From: Fistularia commersonii
Taxonomy: Eukaryota; Chordata; Actinopteri; Syngnathiformes; Fistulariidae
Assembly: GCA_037954325.1 (NCBI GenBank)
Contig: JBBMNZ010000026.1
Span: forward strand, 8,212,501-8,276,500
Length of the DNA: 64,000 nt
Direction: 5' to 3'
Shown here: in pieces, positions 51,907 through 64,000 of the stretch
How positions within the stretch are numbered: position 1 is the first letter of the stretch
Layout: the number at the start of each line of letters is the position of its first letter
Translations under genes and position numbers: made by a program
Notes under the pieces: generated by a model
Databases searched by the model: none
The model's input: only the letters and a program-made list of their open reading frames with translations
Told to the model about the DNA's origin: nothing

Positions 51907-52795
51907 ACAGAGAAACAAAAAAGCAGTCCCTCGATACTTTCACTAAGGTTTGCTGATCACCGAGCACAAGCTCTTTGACCCCCTCTCTGCCTTCCCTACC
52001 AGCTTACACACTGAATACTGAATATATCCCATACAACTGTATACAGTAACTCAACACAACCATCTCTAAATCTCAGCACCACCAGTCACTCGATGAAGTC
52101 AACTCTTATCGTCTCATTTGCCCTTGCATCCCTCGCAGAACTCAGACCACTGAGCTCCTTAGCTAACATCCATCCTCATTTAGGCCGTGGGGACCCATTT
52201 AGGATGAGCAGTGGGCTGGAAAACACAATGACCTTCTCATTTTTGACTCATTTATTGCTGTTTTTTATTTCAACCACTAAAGTCAGGTCCCATGTTTTTA
52301 TTTCTTGTAAAAGTTACACAGTTGAAACGGAAGCCTCTACTCTCTATTCCGCAAGTAAGACACACCTTGAAGGAAAAAAAAATCCCTTCATAAAAGTGGA
52401 GGACACGGAGGAAATACCAAACTGAGACTTAATGGGTCAAGAATCTATGAATTCAGACTGAGGATGTACCATTAGCGCAAGCCGTTATTATCTCTAACGC
52501 CATCAGCATTTTCATAGACAGGTTTTTTTAATGAGATTAACCTCTTTCAAAACAGTGGATAAAGGGATAACCACATTTTCTTCATTTCCTGTCTATGTTT
52601 CTATCAGTATGCTTCAGCTCCTTATTCCTCCCTGTCTCACAGGAGGAGAGGAGGTTTTTCATATCCACTCACTCCCCCTCTCATCTCCCATGTCTCTAGG
52701 TTGTGGTGCTCTCCTTCCCAATCAGACTGCTGGAGTCGTGTTCAAGGCCCCCCACTCCCTCTCCACACTCGCCAAAAAGACAGTCTAACAAAGGC

Positions 52796-52980
52796 CTAAG
52801 GCACAGGGAGACAGACACACAGAAAAAGAAGAGTGGTAGTGATGGGGGTGTAGAAGTGGGGAGAGGCAGGGAGATACAAAAGGAGATGGATGAAGAAAAA
52901 GAGTCAGAGTGAGAGAGGGCCAGATTTAGACAGTGAGGGAAGCAAGAAACACTAAATTAGACACTCTTGGAGAAAAAAAA
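52796..52980 (+). repeat. Purine-rich tract, about 185 bp
   Basis: The plus strand is dominated by G and A here, with GGGGGTG, GGGGAGAGGCAGGGAG and GAGTGAGAGAGGG blocks and an A run at the end. Few pyrimidines interrupt it. It is preceded by a pyrimidine-rich segment (about 52600-52780), so strand asymmetry flips near 52790. Confidence 0.65.
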
Positions 52981-54599
52981 AACAGTGAATTAATTCCAAA
53001 GAGAATATTGCATTGTATCATCTTTTTAGTTCCTCACTCAGCATTGGGACAAGGAGCAGAGTTATAGTCCCCTACCAGGTTTCTCTATTTCTCTCTTCCC
53101 TCATCTGTTAGTCCCAGGCCGTTGATTTCACTGGTATCAGCTCACAAGTTCCCTCACTTTGTCCCCCCTTTTACTATTATAATAATACATCTTCTGCAGC
53201 AACGACACTCAATGTGAACATTTCAAACTCAAACTGTCAGTATAGCTATTCAATGCCAGATTGGAAAGTTTAGAGACAAATGCCTTCACGCAGTGTATAA
53301 TTAAAATGCTCATTTTCATATCAGTCATCCAATGTATTATGATTATGATTATGATGATTATTACTACTACATTGTCTCTCTGTCATTCACATTTTTCTTT
53401 CAATGTGAATGGATCATGATTACATCCACCGTGTAACCATGAAAACAAAGTTGTGGCACTAAGATCCTCTTTTAACCTGCTTCCCCTTGCAGTGAATTCT
53501 CGGGAACACTGTATGTGGCGCAACCCAAAACCACATCCGAAATCATAATAGTTGTTTTGGTGTGATGAGTAGATGCTTCACTGAAGTTCAAAAGCATGTT
53601 GTGTCTTAATGCTAAAAGATTAATAGCATTCCCAAGTTCTTTTGTATTAATGATATTCACACCAACACTATTTTGATACTGTTTAACCATAATCCTGATA
53701 AGACACAAATACTTTCCTCCATTTCTGATGTTGCTTGTTTTTTTGTTTTTTTTTAGAAAATTGCATTTCGAGACAATAAGTCAAATATCATGTACAGAAT
53801 TAGATAAATACCATGTGTATACACCAAACAAAGAAGATATGATGGCATTTAGGGCTTAATTTCATGATGTGCTTTACAAAGCGACTTTTTCACTTAAGAA
53901 TGTATTTTAGTTTATAGAAATTCCCCCGTTACTCCCACCCAGTAAATTAAACCTATTTCACTCTGAAAATGAACAAATATTTTCACCAGTTGAGGCTTAG
54001 GGCTTGGATATGATTTATAGAAAAGTCCCAAAATACTTTGTTATAGACTAAGTTTCAAAGCTTGTGTAAGCCCCCACTGCAATCACAACACATGTAATTC
54101 CAGCTGTTGCTGCTTTGTTGTTACAAGGCTGAGTTAGCTCTTCCTCTGACATCTGGAACTGTTTCACTGTGCCGTGATACCACACCGTAAAATGAGAATG
54201 ACTTGCAAGGAATATCTGTCTTCGAAAAACATCAATATACTATTTTCCACCATGAGCCAGCAGGGATTTACAAAGTAACAATGTGGGGAATCTTACCAAT
54301 CCTTCTCCTCTACAACCCTTTTCATCAATAGGTGATTTTCTACTTGAAAAATATTTCCTATCAGGACCCCTTCATTTATTTATTTCTATTTTTTTTTACT
54401 TTTGAAGAAAATTGATGAAATCTCCAGGATATTTTTTCCAGACAAATGGCAAAATTAAAAAAAAATCACCACAATATAAATCATCAGCAGGTTGTTATAT
54501 ACTATCGGTAGGGGGGTTTAGAGTTACCAATGTTCCATTGTTTTCCTCAGTAATTTTTCCTTTGTTGCATTTGCAAATTTATTTTTAGATCAAGGCTGT

Positions 54600-54839
54600 A
54601 AAAAATTGTCGCGTTGGTTCAAGTTGCCTTTGGAACCGAACATGGTTCAATTCCTGTGCTTCTCCTATCCGGTCAAAATGTTGTTGAGCAAGACACTGAA
54701 CCCCTGGCACCAAACACTGAAGCTAAGCTGCTCCTTAGCTGCCTTCTGCTCATGGTTCATCCATGATGGATTAAATGCAGTAATCAAATTTCAGTGATGT
54801 TGTGCTGTATGTATAACTGAATGTGACAATAAAGGTACC
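54600..54839 (+). mobile_element. V-SINE/HE1-like SINE
   Basis: A B-box GGTTCAATTCC is at 54644-54654, and the body has GAGCAAGACACTGAACCCC. The 3' part is the conserved GGATTAAATGCAGTAATCAA..TTTCA..TTGTGCTGTATGT block, ending GTGACAATAAAGG. This order (Pol III head, GAGCAAG.CACTGAACCC, AAATGCAGA..AAATTTCA, TGACAATAAA) is that of V-SINE/HE1-type elements of fish. The A-box is poorly preserved. Confidence 0.7.
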
Positions 54840-54859
54840 ACTTCTTGATTTGTTAATAA

Positions 54860-55403
54860 ATGCAGCCTCAGGGCGGCACTGGCCGCTGTCTCCCCGAGCC
54901 AGCCTCAGGGGTACTATACGATAGAAGACTATCGGACAGAATGAAAGGACAGGTGTGCAAGAAAGTGGTGAGACCAGCAATGCTGTTTGGACCAGAAACA
55001 GTTACAATCACTAAAATACAGGAGGCAGAGCTGGAGGTTGCAGAGATGTAGATGTTGAGGTTCTCTTTAAAAGTGGCCATAGGATAGGATGGATAGGATC
55101 AGGAAGGAGTCTATCAGAGGAACAGCACATGTTAGATGTTTTGGAGAGAAAGTCAGAGAAGCGAGAGTGAGATGGTTCGGTCATGTACAAAGGAGGGATA
55201 GAGAATATATTGGTAGATGGATGCTGGAATTGGAGCTGCCAGGCAAGAGGTCTCGAGGAAGACCAAAGAGAAGCTTTATGGACGTAGTGAGAGAAAATAT
55301 GAAGGTAGTTGGTGTGAGAGAGGAGGATACAGAGATTAGGTTTAGATGGAGAAAGTTGATTCGCTGTGGCGACCCCTGAAGGGAAAAGCCGAAAGGAGAA
55401 GAC
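54860..55403 (+). pseudogene. RTE-type LINE, C-terminal part of reverse-transcriptase protein, broken
   Basis: A plus-strand frame reads YDRRLSDRMKGQVCKKVVRP, then AMLFGPETVTITKIQEAELE and VAEM, then stop codons in a short damaged stretch (55050-55095). A frame from 55089 resumes with VRWFGHVQRRDREYIGRWML, ELELPGKRSRGRPKRSFMDV and ..RFRWRKLIRCGDP. These are the end of the RT thumb (Y..R...R.KG..YK.VVRPA.LYG.E) and the RW.GHV.RR.......G..RGRPK..W.D..... tail of RTE/BovB-type elements. After the stop comes GGCGACCCCTGAAGGGAAAA, ..GCCGAAAGGAGAAG, the usual 3' terminus. It is 5'-truncated and inactive. Confidence 0.8.
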
Positions 55404-55457
55404 TTCTTATTTTTTAAGTGTAATTACTTAAAAGGCATGTTTAACTTCAACTGCGGT

Positions 55458-55582
55458 TGAAACCGGAGAAAACCCACACAGACACGGGGAGAACATGCCA
55501 ACTCCACACAGAAAGGTCCCCTCGGAAAAATCGAACCAGGATCCTTCTGGCCGATCTGGTAACCACTGCGCTACGGTGCATA
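55458..55582 (-). mobile_element. tRNA-headed SINE, 5' half
   Basis: The minus strand begins ATGCACCGTAGCGCAGTGGT with a clean A-box and has a B-box GGTTCGATTTTTCC. It continues GTGTGGAGTTGGCATGTTCT and CCCCGTGTCTGTGTGGGTTT, then TCTCCGGTTTCAACC, where it stops. It is the head of the family seen at 20735-21000; the 3' half is absent. It is not a tRNA gene, as no cloverleaf forms. Confidence 0.7.
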
Positions 55583-56662
55583 TTATTCCAGCAGTGCAGT
55601 AACTTTAGTTTGAAGTTTAATTTTAGACAAGAAGCAGCAACAAGTATTTCTTGATTGCTTTTTAATATATCCCACGTCCTAATGAGTCTTTAAATCAGAT
55701 AAACCTAGAAGCATTAAGAGAAAATTATGACTGCCTAAGGCTCTGCAGATATTTGAGGTAAAATATACATCTGAATGGTGCAGCCACATGCATGACTCAC
55801 TTTGAAGAAAAGTTTTGAGCAATAATATCAATTAAGAGAGTAATTGGTCTCAATGGCATTTGCTGGAAAATACATTGTATCAATGAAAGCTAGACAAGAC
55901 ACTTCTGTGCAAGCACATGGAGCAGCTTCTGATGCTACTCAAGGCCTATATTTCATTTGAATCACATATTTATTGAGAGCTGCAGGGAATTAAATTGTTC
56001 AACTCCGCAGATAAAAGTCATTTGGGAGTAACTTTAATGGGTTTATTTTTGCAATTGTTTATTGTTAACAAGCAGTTTGCAATATTACCTTGTATTCGGT
56101 GTCATAAAATTGCTTGAAGACAAGTGAACATTTTGTTTCACAGCACTCTTTGGAGTATTATTGGAGTCTATATGTTATATATTGGAGTATATATATATAG
56201 TAGATTGGACTAAATACTGCTCATGGAAAAAACAACAGTCATTCTACAGTAATAGATGCACACATATACACAATATGAATAACGTGACTAGTCATATAGT
56301 AATTCATATTATTCTTTTAACTTGCACCCAGAGTAAGAATATCATTTTTTCATTTACTGTCTACTTTGTGGGCATTCATAAGGGAAATATTCCCCGTAGA
56401 GTGTGTCATATGTATCTAGGGGGAACAGAAGTTGATATTCCACAAGTCTCCAAAGATAAACACCATGAAAAAATATGTATACGAAAATAATTAATCAATA
56501 AGTTAATTAATTAATGTCTCTTCATTATTTTAATGGGTCTTTTCTGTCAAGATGGCAGAATACTAATTTGAATATACAAACTACCATTATACACAAACAA
56601 TCAACTTTTGTTTGTGTTCTTAGTGGACATAAGTGAAGAGTTTACCAGTGCACTGAGGTCTT

Positions 56663-56790
56663 TCAATTTTGATCATTGTTGGAAACTATTATGATATAAT
56701 ATTGTATTATGATACAAAATGAAACATCAATTTTGATCATTGTTGGAAACTATTATGATATGATATTGTATTATGATACGAAATGAAACA
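56663..56790. repeat. 64-bp tandem duplication (two copies)
   Basis: Copy 1 is 56663-56726 and copy 2 is 56727-56790. They are identical except for two A-to-G differences. The unit starts TCAATTTTGATCATTGTTGG and ends AAATGAAACA. It is a recent local duplication. Confidence 0.95.
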
Positions 56791-57728
56791 AGACAGGACT
56801 ACAGGAGAGGAAGACATCCTCTATGATTACAACTAATCTTTTCCCTTTTTTTTCCTCTCTTTTGTAGATGTACTTTTCTCATCTGACATGGAGTTTGTAA
56901 AGGGTTTTAAAGCTGGTTTCTAAAACCCAAAAGCATGACTGCAAACTAGTGGGAGTTTCATGTGTGGTTGCCTTAATTTGCATAATGCAGACATATGGAT
57001 CTCTGGGGAATGATGAAAGAGGCTGTTGAAATGTAAGTGTTACCAAAAAAATGTTAATTTTCAATGTTAATATTTTTTTTCATTAAAGCCCCATTGGATA
57101 AAATGTGCTGCTTTTCATTATCCTGAAATGATTTATTTGACTATTTTTCTTTGCTTCTCTTTTTTTGGGAGTTGAAAGATGTCTGGGACCTTGATTTTTT
57201 TAATATAAAAACCAAGCAAAAAAACTGATCAAAACTGGTCAAAATGTCTGGGATTGGTTTGAAGTATATGATATTTTGTATATTCAACTGAAAGTATAAC
57301 TACATATTCAATTGCCAGGGAACACTCATAAAACCTGTTTTTTTTTGTTTGCTTTTATTTTAGTTTTTTCCCCAGTCGGCAGAATAGTGATAAATCTTGT
57401 GCCAAGGCTCATGCAGTTGCTCTGAGGGTGGGGAAGAGGTAGATTAAACACAGAAACAAGATCTGACACTTCACGTCAAGTTTCCAGAATTAGAAATCAA
57501 TTATAGTATTGCTGTGTTTACAATATACACTCCCCTGTTTACTTGAATCACTGGAGAACAAGTTTGCAATGAAGGCATGTTGCAGACTATGTTATACAGT
57601 GGATTTAATAAATTGTTTAATGTGATACAATAAAAGCTGTGATGACAACCATCTTGTGAGAAACAGTTAAGTAAAAGAATCTTGCCTTTAACACAGACAA
57701 ACACCTGTATTATTTAAAAATCCAATAC

Positions 57729-57763
57729 CTTTGTTATAGTTAGTTTGTCTTACTATAACAAAG
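57729..57763. repeat. Perfect 12-bp-stem hairpin
   Basis: CTTTGTTATAGT (57729-57740) and ACTATAACAAAG (57752-57763) are exact complements around an 11-nt loop. No flanking target duplication is evident, so it is not clearly a mobile element. Confidence 0.8.
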
Positions 57764-59419
57764 ACACATGTCTTTGACTGGAACTGATTAAAGATGAAGC
57801 CCCAGAGATCTGCATTCATTGCAGGATACCTTTTTCTAAAGGTAGGTTATCAAAAAGACCAGGGCTGTTTGCCTTTTCTTGTGAGTTAACAGCTATAAGC
57901 ACTGGAAAATAAAATGTTCTGGCATTTTGCAGTACACAGATTCATGTATACAGACAGCAAGAATGTAGATGATGAGGATTAATCTCATAATCAGCACTGA
58001 AGGCCATTGCAGAGAACTATCAAACAATCAATAGGTTAAACAGAGCCAAGGGTAGCCATTTATATGACAATTCCATTGGCTCTTGGGCTGCAATGTATTG
58101 ACAGGTGCTGAATTGCTTTTTCCTATGGATTTTCCCGCAATCAAATAGTCCAAATAGTCTGTAGATGAACACTGTGAAAAAACAGCTGTCAGAACATGTT
58201 AGTGCCCATCTACATACAGCCAGGCATTCAAAAATAATACTTTAGTACCCTACCACAGTATGTACATAATTCAAAGGTTTTTCAGTGGATTGTGTTGGCT
58301 GTGTTTACATCAGGCAATGAGGAACTCCCAGCAAGGCAAAGGAGGATTTTCCCTTTTCTTACAAAGTGGTCCACTTGACATTTCCATTCCAATTCTGGAA
58401 ACCATCTTTGAGCAGGCTAATCCTTCCAAAAATGGATTCTTTTAAGCCTTGGAGATCCGGAGGAAGTGTGGTAAGTGTGGACACAAAAAGGTAATTAGAC
58501 TGACGTACGTGGAAGTGAAGGTGACAGTATATAGTCTGCCTCTCCCGCAGGAGGTTCAAGCTTTTGAAGGAATTAAAAAACTGTCTCAAAAATGAGAAAT
58601 ATCAATTTATTCTGATCAATGGTTAGGATTAATCATCACAAATAAATGTCATATTACACAAAAATCCACCTTTTCCCTTTGCGTCTACTTAATAATATTG
58701 GACCCCAAATAAACAAACAGATGAATGACTGAAATATTTATGTAGCTATTGAAATTAACAGAGCCAGTGAATTACAGACACATCTTTATGCTGTGGAAGA
58801 TTATTTTACAAGACCACACACATTAACTGTAAAGCAGATCCATCAGTGTTGCAGAACCTGAGCAACTACAGGGTCTCCCCTGAGTCCCCAAAAGCACCAC
58901 CCACGTTTGTCTCCATAGAAACGATGAATCTCAAGAGGCATGTATGCGATAAACAGGCAAACAAATGCACATCTCAAGTTTTGCCCTGCCTCTCAACCAC
59001 AGTTAATTACACACTTGTGGGTTGCACAATTTCTCCATATGGTGGGTATTTACCCTCATTTACATATTTCATACGAAAACTTGTCACCCTTATAAAAATT
59101 CACACACATTCGCACAGCCACACATAGTAAAGTTGTGTCTTTGCAATTTTGGATTTAGGTCACAAAAACAACAACACACTTTGTTGAATTTGGGTGTGCA
59201 ATTTAATATTGCATTTACCATTCAATGATTCATTATCAAGATTCATGGATACAAACCATCATAATTTCTTGTCTGGTATAACTTCCTATGTCAGCACACA
59301 TTTCCATGGCAATGTGATAACCAAATAAGACACATTAAAACATAAACTGATCACTAAAACTTCATTATTTCTCCCTCTAAAAAGGATCTGTCTGGTAACT
59401 ACTGTAATGTGTAGTAATG

Positions 59420-59475
59420 AGAGAATGAGAATGAGAACAACTGTATTTATCCCGAAGGAAATTGTTGCGCCAGAG
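59420..59475 (-). mobile_element. Possible LINE 3' tail
   Basis: The minus strand reads GGCGCAACAATTTCCTTCGG, then GATAAATACAGTTG, then TCTCA repeats. The TTTCCTTCGGGATAAATA block followed by a short tandem tail is common at fish non-LTR retrotransposon ends. Nothing else of the element is recognised. Confidence 0.45.
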
Positions 59476-62400
59476 TTTCAAGCAAAAACATAACAGTAAT
59501 ATAAATAGTAGGAAGGAGGACGAATAAGAAATACAATGCACCTACTCTTTATAATTTTGTATTCTTAATTCTACTCATAAATAAGTCCCAAAATAAGATA
59601 TGGTCAACCATTCTGTTAAAGTCTTTGACATGAGTTTGTCCAAGAGTTTGTCGCAAGGTACAATGGCTAAATATATTACCAACATGATTTAAGATTGAGA
59701 GGTCTAATGGTGAGAGAAGCAAAGGTCCCAGGTTCACATTTCACATAAATAATCCAACCTGTTCCAGCAGAACTACTCAATGGCAGCATATCCGACTCTG
59801 CTGGCGAGCTCCTAGATTTGAGTTTATATAACTGCATTAATATGATCAAGGTGTATTTTTAAATACTTCTCTTTGAATTCTCACTCAAAACATGGGGGTA
59901 AAAACCCCGCTGCTCACCACCACAGCACCACTGCTTTTCTTCATCCCAGCTGGATCCTGTGCCATTTTTGCTATACAAGCAACTGGAAATTAGTTTGTTG
60001 ATTTGGGAAATATTCTGGGCATTGGTGGGAACAAGCAACAATATTTTAGAATTGTAATATCAGAATTTAATTATCACCTGTAAAGAACTGGAAAACATTT
60101 AGACGGTAGCTTCTCACATCTAGCCAACTAGTTTTTGGATGTTTGGTTGAAGTGTTAGCTGTTCCGTGTATATTCTTGTTTCTGTGAAAAACCAGTAGAT
60201 ACCTGAGCATCTCTGCAAATAAAGTTCCTTCCTCTCCTGCCGCTTATCCTGAAGTTCCTCTTTTTTTCACTTTTAAGAAATTGTTTTTGCATTTTTTGCT
60301 GACTTGACTTAATGGTCTATGGCTGTCATATTTTGTTAAGTTAGCAAAACACTTTTAGGCAAACTGTTGACTTGACGCGGCCCCAAAAAAAATGCATACC
60401 AACTAGGAACGTTGGATATAAAATGATTAAATACCAGGTCTGCATATAGCTACAGAGGCAAGGCAAAGTAAGAGAAAGTCCCTGCCATTCAAGTTAGAAT
60501 TATTGGTAAAATTAAGCCACAGTCATCTAAACCCTGGCCTCGCTGGGGTTAAGTTGTAGTAAAATCAGTAATTATTTTATTACAATGGTTCAAGAAATTG
60601 CATTTTTAACAACTGAAAAGTTTCCACATCTTTTGTCACAGAGTTTTTGCTTGAGAAAAAAAAACATATTGCCTATATAGAATGAGATTACACTTTTGCA
60701 TCGCCAAAAACTAAGGAAATTCCAGAGCCATAGGCAAGACATAGGCAATAATTATCATGACCATACATATTGCTAGGATGGGCTCCTGAATGTGTTAGTT
60801 CTATGCATTAACCATTCAAGGATAACTATTCAGGATCAGTGACTTGAAACAAACCTTAGTGTATAAAGTCAACAGTGAAGACTGTACATGTTTGGATACC
60901 TCGATTGTTTATGCATCAGGTGCTGCTAGTGTTCATGATCAAACTTTGGGGAGAAACACAAATTTAGTTTTGTCAGAGGTAGTGTTGAAATATATATTCA
61001 AATACATATGGATACAACACTTTTTGCATGCAGTAAATGAAGATGCATGAGTAACCCTGACTACAAAATAAGGCCTGTTTACTTTGTGAAGTTCAGCATT
61101 GGATGAGTTGTGTTTCTTATTCCCTGAGGAAAACAGGACTTTAGAAAACATATTGTTACTTTAATAAATACTATATTAGTACTTTACATAACAGAAATCA
61201 CATATTGAAATCACAGGGGGATAGAATAGCATTTTGGTGAGAAAATTTCGAGGAATGAATGATTGGCCATTTTCATCTCTTCTTTGCCATTACATTATAT
61301 GGTCATGCATCTGTTTCAATTCATGTCTACCACTGCTGCTGACAGGAAAGTCTGCATATACTGTCACAAGGAGACTCATCAAGGGAATGAAGTGGCACTC
61401 AGTCACAAGTGCCTCTACAAACCATGAGATTTGATGTTTTCCTGCCCACTTCATCTTCAGGATGAGTAGGTCGATTTCAGGGGATGAATGTGTAATGCCT
61501 GAGATATCCAGCCCCCATTTTTCAGATATAGTTTGATAAGTTACTACCTTTGCTCTAATTCACAGGTGCCCTTTGTGTTGCCTGCCACCATGTCTGAAAA
61601 TGAGTTGTTGTCTGGATCAAACACCAGATGCTGCATAACGAGAGACAGAAACTATTTGGGTGATGAAAACAGACAGTATAGTATCATTCATACTCATAAA
61701 TTTGTGAATGTAAAAATAATTTGTATGGCAATGCCACTGAAACTCAACAATGCAGCTAACCAAATGGATCTGATAAATGATCAAGATGAAACAATTTTGA
61801 AGCCAAGCAGAAATAATTGTTACTTTTAACATCTCAGATACAGAATATAGAAATAAACAAAATTAAACTCAGAACTGTGCTTCTTCTTTCTTTGGTTTTC
61901 CTCTACATACATGTAATAAGGCTTCTACACCAGCATTCAGGAGGTGCTGTTAGGAGCACCTCGATAAATATAGATTTGGCACAGTCATATTGTGAACATA
62001 TCATTCCATGTTTTTAGATTTCATTGCAAGAAAAATGCATCAAAAAGGACAGCTTGGTTATCAGCGCATCTTGCCCCAAGTCTTATTCATTGCACATGCT
62101 TCAGGCGTGAAAAATCCTGATCTAAAACTTCCTTAGGGAATTTCATACTTTGAGTCAAGACTATAACAGTGGAATCTCAGTGGCAAATGTAAGGTATTTT
62201 GAAACTTAAACTAATTAAAGATCTAAACCAATGTGTGATTGGGAAATGAAATAAGTAACAGTTACTACCACACAAACACTTATCAATATGGGAGGGAAAT
62301 TAATTATAATGATGCAACGACTTCCTTCAATTTCAGTTTAATTTAAATAGACAGAAAGGGAAAGTGTTTTAGAAAACTGTGAACAATTAATGCTTGATAT

Positions 62401-64000
62401 CACAACTCTCATTTTCGCATTTCATGATGAACAGAAACGAAAAGATCTGTTTTGATCACTATTTCGCTAAAAGAATTAGTTGGATGACATCTTCTATTTA
62501 TTAATATATTTATTTGATCAAATTGTGATATCTGTTGAACCATGTCGGACATTGATCTGAAATCCCTGAGCCTGGGGATGGTTTATGATGCAAGTCAATA
62601 TTTTTGAAGAACCAAGGTACACATACATCCATATATACCTTGCATATGTATGTGTTTGCATTTGCTGACAACATTGTGGGGGAAGGTGTGATATGAGGGA
62701 ATACTGTGCACGTCCAAGAGAAATACAGTCCCTACTCTGCATAAGTGCTCAATGGATACTTGCATTACAATTCACTTTGGGAGCATGACTAACACTGATC
62801 CTGCTGTAGTCAGGAGGGCTGAGCACATATGAACATGGCATATGGTTTAGCTCTGCTGGGGTTTGGAGGATTACTTGAATTCTCTGTAAATGATAGGCTG
62901 ACTGTGAATGAAAAGTGACTTTGCACCTATGGCTTGAGCTGTAGTTGATAGTTAGAGAAGCTTTTTATGTATACCTTGGATTTTGAAGACCATATTCACA
63001 GTGACAGACATTACTGTCTTAAATTGTCAAAATAACTTCAAATTCCTTTTGCTGCACATTGATAGAACTCTCAGCCAAATAGAAGCAAGTCTCATATTTA
63101 GCTAAACCACAGTAACAACATAAGGAAAGCACTGGACTGCTCAAATACTATGTGTTGCAGATCATTATGGATCATTTATTATTCAAATAAAACATATCAT
63201 CCCAATCTGAGCATAAAAAAAAACAACTAGGTGATGTGCAAGACTGGCTTTTTAATTTTATGTTCTAAATATGTGTATCTTAACGTCTGCAAATTTTTTT
63301 TCTTACATTCGGTTCCAAGACTTTTTCATAATGGAGGGATTCTTTGATAAACCAGGGGCTTGTGAACACTTTCTGTATATCATATAGTAAGGACAGATGC
63401 ATAACTGAAATTGTTAAAATTTGTAGATAGATAAATAAATGGGGTGCAAACTATATTTCAACAAATAGCATTTTAGGAGGGTAGGAATCTGTATTTGGAA
63501 ATCTTTAAGAATGTCGATGTTGTATTTCAGTGACCTTGATTTCATATACATTGTTGACAGATAAGTGCCAGTCTATAGGAATTGTATGGAAATGAAAACA
63601 AATTATGACATTGTCCATTTCATGGTTTTAGACCCTGGAGACAGAAACATTACATTGTGAATGGTCATGTATTTTTTGGCCGCACAATGCAGTTCTCATG
63701 TGTCTGAATGGGATCTTTTGTCTTTGTTGTCATTTCTACCTCCCATCCCACAGTTTCTCACCCGAGGGATGTCACGTGAACAACACAGGCTGTTGTGGTG
63801 GGAGCAGAGAGAATTGTTCCTTGTGCTGTGCTCCACATCGCTGTGTGACTGTGTGGTGTGTTCGCTGCTTACATCTGTGACCTGAAGAGTGAAACAAAGC
63901 ATGAAAAAAGCAAATTTGTGTATCTCCTTTGCACTCTCTCTCCGTCAGAAAATTAAAATGTGTGTAATGTGTGAGTGCGCTCATGTCTGTATCTGTGGAG

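Larger units (their letters stand above)
47190..54599. other. Gene-free DNA upstream of edil3, first part
   Basis: No exon is supported. The stretch is AT-rich and contains a TG/TA microsatellite near 51868-51906, a C-rich stretch at about 51960-52200 and a purine-rich tract at 52796-52980. The minus-strand frames at 48152-48788 and the 110-codon plus frame at 52093-52425 have no recognisable family and no good splice or promoter context. Confidence 0.65.
55600..64000. other. Gene-free DNA upstream of edil3, second part
   Basis: Nothing coding is supported on either strand. It holds a 64-bp tandem duplication at 56663-56790, a 12-bp-stem hairpin at 57729-57763, a possible LINE tail at 59420-59475 and otherwise AT-rich unique-looking sequence. 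Open frames up to 109 codons (for example 56161-56490 and 61533-61829) resemble nothing I know. Confidence 0.65.

Noticed and set aside
52093..52425. 110-codon plus-strand frame starting with a hydrophobic, signal-like stretch
   Set aside because: No homologue recognised, no promoter or polyadenylation context, and no conserved cysteines or motifs. Hydrophobic starts are common in T-rich frames.
1..64000. CRISPR array, prophage or a new defence-type system
   Set aside because: The only direct repeats are microsatellites and a two-copy duplication. The sequence is clearly vertebrate nuclear DNA with intron-exon structure.

Overview
The window looks like nuclear DNA of a teleost fish. It is AT-rich and almost entirely non-coding, with long introns, dense dinucleotide microsatellites, and decayed copies of retroposons typical of fish: tRNA-headed SINEs, Rex1/Babar-like LINE tails and an RTE-type LINE tail. 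There are no operons, bacterial-type genes, CRISPR arrays, rRNA genes or free-standing tRNA genes. I found no new biological system. The content is the 5' part of one known vertebrate gene plus mobile-element debris.

The gene is edil3 (EGF-like repeats and discoidin domains 3, DEL-1) on the minus strand. Three coding exons are visible: exon 1 with the start codon and signal peptide (46424-46358), a 30-nt micro-exon encoding a GEEPTSAG-type linker (13632-13603), and an EGF-like exon carrying the integrin-binding RGD (3093-2965). All visible splice junctions are phase 1, so the exons join in frame. A TATA box at 46583-46590, a second one at 46497-46503 and a CpG-rich stretch at about 45890-47190 mark the promoter. 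The exon for the first EGF domain, expected between exon 1 and the micro-exon, was not found by eye. The third EGF exon and the two discoidin domains would lie beyond the left edge. Whether this is the a or b teleost paralogue cannot be told from this segment.

Layout from left to right: 1-2964 is the start of the intron after the RGD exon. 2965-3093 is the RGD exon. 3094-13602 is an intron with a GGGTGT repeat, a 93-bp piggyBac-type MITE, an old SINE and a LINE 3' end. 13603-13632 is the micro-exon. 13633-46357 is about 32.7 kb of intron with LINE fragments, several SINE copies, a 342-bp inverted-repeat element, a large palindrome and long GT, AC and TA/TGTA tracts. 46358-46424 is exon 1, followed by the promoter and CpG island. 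47190-64000 is upstream gene-free DNA with a SINE-LINE-SINE cluster at 54600-55582, a purine-rich tract and a 64-bp tandem duplication.

The encoded part of the protein is a secreted matrix factor: a signal peptide, a short linker that can be skipped in frame, and an EGF module presenting RGD to integrins. None of the many short open frames elsewhere has convincing support as a gene. Family names for repeats rest on recognition by eye, not on a database search.
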